A DNA stretch of 64,000 nt, taken from contig LNKV01000027.1 of assembly GCA_001465935.1 (NCBI GenBank), positions 310,001-374,000 on the forward strand. The letters run 5' to 3'. This DNA comes from Clarireedia homoeocarpa (Eukaryota > Ascomycota > Leotiomycetes > Helotiales > Rutstroemiaceae). Made by a program: the position numbers and the translations under genes. The notes beneath the pieces were generated by a model. That model was not told where the DNA came from and made no database searches. It worked only from the letters and a program-made list of their open reading frames with translations. Shown piece by piece: positions 56,927-64,000 of the stretch. Position 1 is the first letter of the stretch, and each line of letters opens with the position of its first letter.

Positions 56927-57775
56927 TCATATCTCATCTACTGAGTGGCCAGAGAACCAAAAATTACAGTCCAACCTAGTCAGTATGGAGCTTTTCATTG
57001 AACGATCATTCCCGCCACGAGATTTCCGGACCAAATTCTCCTTCCTAACTGCACCAAGATGAATTTTGCCGATTCTGATCTTGGGAATATTTGACAAAAA
57101 AGAATCATGCGAGGTGGGAGAGTCCTTCATTTTGCCTAGCTGGTCCTCCAATGGAGAAGCTGGGGTATAAGCGTCGAGAGTTTCTGTGCTTTCTTCAGGT
57201 TTCTCACCTGGTTTGTAAGATTCAAGTGGGGGCCTTCTCTTTCCTCCTGAATGTTCTTGAGACGTCTGAGTGGGTATTTTAGTAATGGGATGTGCGAAGC
57301 GCATCGTCTGATGAGTTCTTGAGCTATTCTTCGTACAGGATTCACTACATTTCAAAACCTCAGGCTCGTGGTTGCGGGTATAAACTCTGGTATATCGCAG
57401 AGTGGTGATGGACTAGACGAGGGAGTTTCACGCTTTATGGCGGGTGCAACGGAGTCCAGCTGTTCTCCTGTTTCTTCAATGGCATCGCCCTCTATCTTAT
57501 GGACAGATACAATGGAAGCTTCCGGGGTTGATGAAACATTTGCTTCCGTCTTGAAGATGCTTCCCTTGTCGATAGCTTGCACATTATTGTTTGCGAGCTC
57601 CCCCCCAGAAACGGGGTAGCTGAGTGCGTATATATTCGTCTTCATCTTCATTCTCAGGTGGCTCGAACCCCAGTCCAGAACCCAAAAGGTGAATTACAGG
57701 AGAATCTTGTCCTTTGAAAACCAACCAGCTTCTCGGTCCTACCGAGTACTTGGAGACACAAGCTCCTTCTATCAA
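56927..57775 (-). pseudogene. Hypothetical coding locus interrupted by frame changes
   Basis: Three minus-strand open frames follow one another: 57775-57584, 57651-57352 and 57355-56927. The first and third share one frame; the middle one is offset. The first change falls at a run of seven G (57600-57606), where losing one base would join SVGPRSWLVFKGQDS...EYIRTQLPRFW to ELANNNVQAIDKGS. The second lies near 57352-57370. The pieces are hydrophilic and rich in Ser, Pro, Glu and Lys; no known domain was recognised. It may be a decayed gene, an assembly error in a homopolymer, or a gene with introns I could not place. Confidence 0.35.
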
Positions 57776-59275
57776 CTCCTAACCGTTGTGGAGCGATATC
57801 GCCACACAATGAAGACATTTCGCATGATCACAGCCAGGGTATGGACAGCGACCAGAAATATATGGTTAGGGTGGATTTGCTATGGTGTAGTTTCCGATGA
57901 TGTTTCGTCCGTGGCCTCGGTAGTTGCAACACTGCCATAGAGAGTAGTTTACAAGACCAGTGAGAGGAATCACAATTTGCTTGATGGGGAGTTTTGCTAT
58001 GCTCATTTTGTTATATGCGCCCTTGAAATTGGAAGTTCTATACGTTTTTCGGTAAAAGTGGAAGCAGGGGCAAGATGCGAGAGTAATTATGCACATCCTG
58101 CTGCTCGTTGATTCATGATTCACAGAAAACCGCTAACTTATGTGAATAATAAATCCTCAAGTAGAGATGATGGGCAAGTCAAAGTAAGACACTCACAATC
58201 ACTTGTCATAGAATGCGTGAATGGAATTATATTCAATTCTACTTTCCGAGCCATCCAGTTTTCGAAACTGCCATAGATCTCCAATTTGCTAAAAGTTCCA
58301 CTCGTATTTCAGAAGCACACCACTTCCAAAAACGGCAATTCGGGACCACATTCAACCAAATCTGTCGTGCACAAAAACCAATATCACTCTACTTCTGAGC
58401 TTGTTCGAACTGATTCGTACACAGCCACCACCACCATCAAAGCAATCTCCATTTTCATGAATGTCGAAAAAGCGCAATATTGTATGAGGGCAAGCCTTCG
58501 AGTTCTATTTTTCATCACCTTTTGACCCGTCAAGACCAAAAACAATGTTCTGGTCATTCTCTTTGCAGTAACAGCATGGCCGTAAATCGTAGGGTTCGTA
58601 TAACGAGATGTGAATTATTCTTGCTGGCATGATTCGAACTCTTTCGGAGCGTTTCGGACCTAGAATTTTAGGGTTGCTGAGAGAGAGCCTTTCGGAATGT
58701 AGCGCGGGCAGCACTTGTGTTGATTATTCAGATGGGAGAATTGTCGTTCTAGAGTTTTTTAACCACTTCGCATCAATGTGCTTGGTGCTTCATATTCACA
58801 CAGCACCCCCTAGCCATGTAATAAAGTGTTGCATCTAATGGCAGCATCATCTGCATGCCCATCATTTCCAATTTTGAGCTCTGTGAGTCGTAACGAGACG
58901 TGATGATAGCGACTCAGTAAATCACTAATATGACGTTCTAGATATAAAAAAAATCTCGTGTTACTTCTCAAGGTGGGTATATATTGCAAATTGAGATGAT
59001 ACGGTCGTTTGACCTTGACGCATTTGTATTCACATTAGAGGTGAATGAGCGCGTCTCAAGTGTTTCGAACATGTTGATTTAGAGGTCCAACCTCACGCCT
59101 ATATCAATGTTTTCCTTTCTCCAAACTTGTCTCCCAGACATCTACACTCCAACCCGAGCCCTCATACCTACCGCACAGAATCACCCCGTACGTCTCTGAG
59201 CTCAAAGTAATTCTGCTTTGCGAAAACCATCCCCTCCCGCCAATTTTCAACAAAATCGTCCTGATCCACATCAAC
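57776..59275. other. Intergenic, possible upstream remnants
   Basis: Minus-strand stretches near 57790-58000 include two hydrophobic segments (KQIVIPLTGLVNYSL and HIFLVAVHTLAVIM) in different frames that could belong to the broken locus on the left. Other short frames have no motif. Confidence 0.4.
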
Positions 59276-59515
59276 ATGCCTGAACCAGACGAATGCAATG
59301 CTGCTAGTTCTCCCAATCAGGATCTCAGGTCCGAACAGAAGACAAGCGATCATCGGGCTATCGACGTGAGCGAATCTGACCAAGTGGCGACTTGCTTAAC
59401 CGATATGGTCTGCTGCGTATGCAATGCCACTACTCTCCTTGTCTACGGTGCTCCAGGAGCAACGTGCTGCGATGAGTGTGGGCATTTCGAGTGCAACAAC
59501 TGCGATTATTCATAA
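59276..59515 (+). CDS. Small Cys-rich protein, possible zinc-binding
   Basis: A 79-residue frame from ATG 59276. The N-terminal half is acidic and Ser/Asp-rich. The C-terminal half holds eight cysteines in MVCCVCNATT, ATCCDECGHFECNNCDYS: pairs of C-x2-C spaced like a zinc ribbon. It ends three residues after the last Cys. No signal peptide. The clustered CxxC pairs are unlikely by chance, but the frame is short and no family is recognised. Confidence 0.5.
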   Translation: MPEPDECNAASSPNQDLRSEQKTSDHRAIDVSESDQVATCLTDMVCCVCNATTLLVYGAPGATCCDECGHFECNNCDYS

Positions 59516-60801
59516 TCCGGATTGCTGTGACTCCTCTGCAGAGATTAGCTCCTGGCGTTGGCATCCCCGAAGGACATAATCGCGTGGGCTGCAATTTCTT
59601 TGTAGGATTCGGATCGACACAGCTCGTGTTGTAACTGCTGGTCTCTGAACGCTTGTCGGGACGCGAAAATATTGCATCCCAGAGGGGTTTGCTTCTGCAG
59701 GTAGATAAAGCTAGAGAGAAAGAGCCCAGTAGTAGGAAGACAGCCCGCCGTGTACGTCAACGAATTATACAAATTCCCTTTAAACTTGGCACGCGTCAGC
59801 TTGACCTCTATCACGATAACATATTTCCACAAGATGATATGTCCTTATGCAGGGAAAGAAACACACTCCTCAGCTATCTGGAAACCATCGACCGTAATCG
59901 ACAGTGGTTCCGAGTCGCGAAGCTGACACTTATTCCACATCCACTCACTAGCGATTGGTATTGACATATACGTCTGCACTCAGACTGGTACGAATCCTCG
60001 GCGTGGCTTCTGCGGCGCGGTCGAGGAGTCATTACTATATTTTCTGATTCTTGCTAACGTACATCAGAATTTTGAAGAAGAGGTGATGAGAACACGCCCG
60101 TTACCTACGGGTGAGAGTTGTGGTTGCAAGTTCAAGATTGTGTTGCTCATGGTTGGTGATGAACAGGGAAGAGAATCAAGACAAACGTAGATAGATATAG
60201 AGGAGCTAGGTGAGAATCTGATTCCTGGATGGTGGGGGATGGTAATTGGTCGAGGAATCTGGAAAGAAGCTTAAATCGCTCAGTGCTCGCTTCAAAAGTC
60301 TTGACATCTCATCAACGAAGATGAATCAGGATCTGAATATCGGAACTAAATAGCAATCCGCTCACTGCAAAATTAACATATTCATAAACCCAATTGTATA
60401 ACTCAGTGTAACTTCCCTCAAGCAAGCTCAAAGAAACTAACTAAGAAATCCATCTGCTCATAGCAATCTCATCATAATTTCATACACGAAACGCTATAGC
60501 AGTAGCTAGCCAGCCAGTCCGTATATTCCACTGCGCTGCACATAATGCCTACCCAAAACCAATACCGAAACTCCCCGCCATGATCCAGAAACCCATGAAT
60601 GAAAAAAGAAAATGCTTGTAAACCCCGTTATGAAACGCCTCTGGATGATGCGCGCCGCGTTGCGTTGCCTTGCCTTTCGATCTCTATGAATCTATGTATT
60701 TTCCTGTATACATACCTATATATATCGTAACAGCCGTATATACCACCTCTTCCTCTCTCCCTCCCACCATTGACTCGTTCATTCATCCATACCCACACTC
60801 A
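59516..60801. other. Intergenic
   Basis: Frames at 59545-59832 (minus) and 59653-59964 (plus) overlap and lack motifs. The right part is the 3' region of the MFS gene. Nothing else recognised. Confidence 0.5.
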
Positions 60802-62550
60802 CTATCTCCTCCCCTCACCTTCACCTTCACTCCCACTTCCACTTCCACTTCCACTCTCCTCATCCCCCTCCTCCTCACTCCACTCCGCACTCTCCAACTG
60901 TTCCCCCCTAATCCCCCAACTCCCCAAGAACCCCAAAAACGCCACCCCACCAAAAACCCCCCACGCAAGCAACTCCCCATTTCCACTGCCCACCTTCGTT
61001 CCCAACGAAAACAAACCCCCACTCACAAACGGACCCACTGCTCTCCCCGCCGCACTCAGCGTCTGCGCCAGCCCATTCAGCGTCCCTAGCACGCTATGAT
61101 TCGGCGCCGAATTCGTAATCAGCAAAAGAGCGCTAGTGAGTCCGCCGACGGCCGCAACCGTCTTAATGAGCAAGACGCCGCCGATCTCAATCCAGATCCA
61201 GAGTTTGCCCGAGCCAATACCGAGCGGCGGGGAGGAGTCTTTGTAGCCGACCCAGGGCATGATCATCATGGAGATGAAGAAGAGGAAGAGTCCGGCGCGG
61301 TAGGTGGCTTTGTTTCCCATGCGGTCGCGCAAACGCCCGAAGATGCAGACTTGGAAGATGATGGTCACGATGCCGGCGAAGGAAAGGGAGAGGCCGATTT
61401 CGGAGGGGGAGAGTTCGCGGCCGGAGGGGGAAGGCGCAGACGCGAAGATTGGGTAGAGGGAGTTGAAGGAGATGTTGGAAAGTTGGAAGATGAGGTAGGT
61501 AGAGAGTAGGAGGACGGTGTCGCGGTTCAGGATTTCTTTATATATGAGATGGCCTTGGTTGTTCGAGTGGAAAAATTCGCTCATGGAGAGGAGGGAGGAG
61601 TTTTCGGATGCGTCCTCGGAGTCATCTGAATCGTCGAGAGTTGCGCCTCGTGAATGCGGCCGTGTGTAAGTAGGTTTTCGAGCTCCGCCAACAAATTGCC
61701 ATAGATATGCAAATAGACTGCCGACACGATGTTTCAGTGGCGGCAGATCTTTTGCTTCCTCCAGGCTCTCCTCCAAAAAGAACCCCGTCAGAACCAAATC
61801 AATAACCAATACCAAAGCGGAGAATAGATTCGGCAACAAATATGGATACGGGTTTGGCGTCCCCTTCTTGAATGGATTCTCCTCCAAAACCAACAATCCG
61901 CCTACAGCAGGTCCTGTAATACCCCCAATTCCATATATCACCGGGAGCCAAACAAAAGCCCGACTCTGATTTGTGCGATCAGTAATCTCCCCCAAACATG
62001 TACTTATGACGCCCTGATTTCCATTCACTAGACCCATCAAAGCTTGCACAAGCACCGCCTGCCACAACGTTCTGCAGAATCCGAACGCCACGAAACACGC
62101 CGCTGTGAGAAGTGTTCCAAGCATCACGACCGGTTTCCTTCCTATTCGATCCGACAGCCATCCCCAGAAGAAATTTGTCGCGAATTGTGCGAGCGCAAAA
62201 CTAGATGCTATGGTTCCAACATAGAGGCCGATCTGGCTGGGATCTACTTCGGGGAACTTCGACGTCATTTCGGGGAGGTAAGGGGATATTGAGTTGAGCG
62301 CGGTCTGCTCTGCCAGTGCGATGACTGCGAGGATGGCGAGCTGTTTTATCGGGAGGGGTGAGTTCTGATGATCGCGATCGTGATCGCCGCCATTCGATTG
62401 AGGATTCATCGACCCGTCTCGGGCGGAGGACGATGTTGGCGAGATGGGAGGTCTGCCGCGAGATTTGGGTGGTGGTGTGGGGAAGGTGTGGTAGTGAGGA
62501 GTGGAGGACTTTCGTCGCTCCATTCCGCTGGGGAACCGCGCTCGTTTCAT
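60802..62550 (-). CDS. MFS transporter, DHA1/ZIFL-like (paralogue of 3954-6063)
   Basis: Single exon, 582 residues. A Ser/Pro-rich cytosolic N-terminus (about 1-65) precedes LPIKQLAILAVIALAEQTALNSISPYLPEM (core LAEQTALNSISPYLP). MFS motif A is WGWLSDRIGRKPVVM, and TM4-5 read ALMGLVNGNQGVISTCLGEI. An acidic central loop (DDSDDSEDASENSSLL) separates the halves, and SVLGTLNGLAQTLSAAGRAVGP lies in TM11. The C-terminus is acidic with Gly-Ser repeats. The motifs align with the gene at 3954-6063, which has two introns, whereas this one has none. Likely vacuolar or plasma-membrane exporter; substrate unknown. Confidence 0.92.
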   Translation of the reverse strand: MKRARFPSGMERRKSSTPHYHTFPTPPPKSRGRPPISPTSSSARDGSMNPQSNGGDHDRDHQNSPLPIKQLAILAVIALAEQTALNSISPYLPEMTSKFPEVDPSQIGLYVGTIASSFALAQFATNFFWGWLSDRIGRKPVVMLGTLLTAACFVAFGFCRTLWQAVLVQALMGLVNGNQGVISTCLGEITDRTNQSRAFVWLPVIYGIGGITGPAVGGLLVLEENPFKKGTPNPYPYLLPNLFSALVLVIDLVLTGFFLEESLEEAKDLPPLKHRVGSLFAYLWQFVGGARKPTYTRPHSRGATLDDSDDSEDASENSSLLSMSEFFHSNNQGHLIYKEILNRDTVLLLSTYLIFQLSNISFNSLYPIFASAPSPSGRELSPSEIGLSLSFAGIVTIIFQVCIFGRLRDRMGNKATYRAGLFLFFISMMIMPWVGYKDSSPPLGIGSGKLWIWIEIGGVLLIKTVAAVGGLTSALLLITNSAPNHSVLGTLNGLAQTLSAAGRAVGPFVSGGLFSLGTKVGSGNGELLAWGVFGGVAFLGFLGSWGIRGEQLESAEWSEEEGDEESGSGSGSGSEGEGEGRR

Positions 62551-63665
62551 CGTGGTTACTGTGCGAGTGACCGGATCCCTTCACCAAGATACACTTTGTA
62601 TTCGAAGGAAATACCAATTGATGTTTGTTGGTGACGGTGACGGAGGTTGTGATTTGACAAGGGGCCTTCTGAGAGGTCGTATGCCTAGGATTTACATCGT
62701 TGGTCAGCTAAGCTTATCAGGATGGTATTTATGTATGCATCATCGCATTATGCGTGCGGTACTGTACCTGAAGCTGCAGCTTACCTTCAGAGGAGGCACA
62801 ATCGAAGAAAAAGGCGCGCAAAAGAGTAACGTCTTCGTGGATTCATTCAAAGGGCATTATTGTGGAATAGTAGTCGTTAAATAAGAGACCGACGGAAGTA
62901 AGTTTTCGGTTTTGTCATAACCACCTAGAACTAACGGAAATTCTAACCCAATTCTAGAACTTTCATAAATAATTCTTCAAAATCCATCGACTTCCTCCTC
63001 CTCCAAGCTCGATGATGTTTGACCATCCCCCAATCAGCCGTCTTCAACAGCTTAGCTCAGGTTTTTCCGACGCCGCGTGGTGCGCCGTGCATAAGTTCCA
63101 AGGTTTTCAGAGCGAGGTTCATCAACGACCGACAAGGGAGATAGCTGTTTTGTGGATACTGATGTCAGTTTTATTCGTCATAACTAGCATCTGCTGACTA
63201 CAGTATGCTAGACAGCCAGACGAATGTGGATGGGAGAGCTGTGTGCAGATCATAAAGTCGGAATCACGAGAAACAATAATTGGCGAGATGGAGACCTCAT
63301 ACGCTATGTTCTATGGCTGCTTGGTTCGTTCATTTAGATAACACATTGACGTTAGATTACAATAAAAGTAGAAAATATGAAGTAAGGAGAATGTCGCCCC
63401 AGCCTGCCACCGCTCCTAAACGAGGCAAAAATGACATACATCTCTAATGGTGCTGACTGCGGGCTTCACCCAGATCCTTCAAACCACAAAGGGAGAAACT
63501 ATGCCTCCTGGGGCCTTCCCAAGACCACTCCTTAAGACCTCCAGGCCCCTATAGACCTCCAGACCCCAGACCGTTCCTGAAATCCCCAAGTCCTCGTCAC
63601 TACCTCTTCGCAACCTCTTAGAATCCTTCTTGTTACATCTCCCCGCCACGAAGTCTCCCCCGCAT
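62551..63665. other. Intergenic
   Basis: Promoter of the MFS gene and 3' flank of the right-edge gene. A pyrimidine-rich stretch with repeated CCAGACCCC-like motifs lies at 63530-63580. Frame 63012-63197 has no motif. Confidence 0.5.
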
Positions 63666-64000
63666 TTAGCCCAACAGACAAGTTAATACCGTTTCGTAAG
63701 TCGTTTGTGTCTGTACATCATTCCAAGCGGTATAAGCAGTCCCGCAGGGAAAATGATCGCATCCACTCTTAATTCCATTTCCACTGCCAGGGTACATCCA
63801 GTGAATGCCTGTCTGATCGGTCTGATTCACAATCGCGCTCACATCATAAGAAGTTTGCATTTTGTCGGTGCCACCTTGGAATGTAACTTCTCCCAAAATC
63901 CAGTTTCCGTTCTGGTCGGCATCTCTATGGATTGCTATAAAGTTCCCTTGCCATCCATCAGGAAGTGTGACGCTGGCAGGCTTGCCAACTGGTACAGGAA
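63666..64000 (-). CDS. C-terminal part of a secreted-type protein (runs off the right edge)
   Basis: Open minus-strand frame from the right edge to TAA at 63666, about 111 residues visible. Sequence blocks are PVGKPASVTLPDGWQGNFIA, ADQNGNWILGEVTF, YDVSAIVNQTDQTGIHWMYP and SGCDHFPCGTAYTAW (Cys pair), ending TVLTCLLG. The pattern of beta-strand-like blocks and Cys resembles small secreted beta-sandwich proteins of fungi (thaumatin-like or DNase1-annotated families), which I name only as a possibility. The signal peptide, if any, is outside the window. Confidence 0.7.
   Translation of the reverse strand, partial: PVPVGKPASVTLPDGWQGNFIAIHRDADQNGNWILGEVTFQGGTDKMQTSYDVSAIVNQTDQTGIHWMYPGSGNGIKSGCDHFPCGTAYTAWNDVQTQTTYETVLTCLLG

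Noticed and set aside
57655..57675. GGGTTCGAGCC on the minus strand, like a tRNA B box
   Set aside because: No A box or acceptor stem at the required distance upstream, and no cloverleaf could be drawn.
60670..61509. Plus-strand frames of 109-139 residues
   Set aside because: Antisense to the MFS gene at 60802-62550, with low-complexity Pro/Thr or Asp/Glu content.

Overview
This window is eukaryotic nuclear DNA from a filamentous ascomycete (Pezizomycotina). Genes carry short introns of about 40-100 bases with GT...AG ends and C-T-A/G-A-C-like branch sites. The protein families are typical of moulds: a HET-domain protein, a Pth11/rhodopsin-type membrane protein, a chloroperoxidase/peroxygenase, Fen2/Liz1 and DHA2 transporters, a GT32 glycosyltransferase and a Thr/Ser-rich secreted wall protein. 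A Leotiomycete-like fungus is my guess; the sequence alone does not fix the order. Some starts supplied by simple ORF calling are TTG, so I moved them to the first sensible ATG.

Layout, left to right. (1) 1-8.1 kb: 5' part of a HET protein (minus, cut by the left edge), a DOMON/cytochrome b561 protein (plus), an MFS exporter (minus), a solo LTR, and peptidyl-tRNA hydrolase 2 (minus). (2) 8.9-15.6 kb: a nine-exon Liz1/Fen2-type transporter (minus), a secreted protein of unknown function (minus) and an Mpv17/PMP22 protein (plus). (3) 15.6-23.1 kb: gene-poor, AT-rich in part, with an inverted repeat and a tandem duplication; the only clear gene is a secreted chloroperoxidase-family enzyme (plus). 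(4) 23.1-30.2 kb: a C2H2 zinc-finger protein, a Dabb protein, a dienelactone hydrolase, and an SH3 Lsb1/Pin3-like protein with a long in-frame upstream reading frame. (5) 30.2-47.6 kb: a repetitive secreted wall protein, a Pth11-like receptor-type protein, a sugar transporter, a second solo LTR, a MOSC protein, an NmrA-like protein and a broken methyltransferase gene. (6) 47.6-64 kb: a DHA2 drug transporter with a GC-AG intron, a GT32 glycosyltransferase with a repetitive tail, an acyltransferase-3 membrane enzyme, a frameshifted hypothetical locus, a small Cys-rich ORF, a second MFS exporter related to the one at 4-6 kb, and the 3' end of a secreted-type protein cut by the right edge.

The genes do not form an obvious biosynthetic cluster. 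Several act at the cell surface (transporters, wall protein, receptor-like protein, GT32, acyltransferase, secreted peroxidase), as expected of a fungus that interacts with plant or soil substrates. The methyltransferase relic beside the DHA2 exporter could be the remains of a small secondary-metabolism locus. The best-supported new observation is a pair of short TG...CA elements (199 and 176 bases), each flanked by its own perfect 5-base target duplication, that look like solo LTRs carrying a TATA box.
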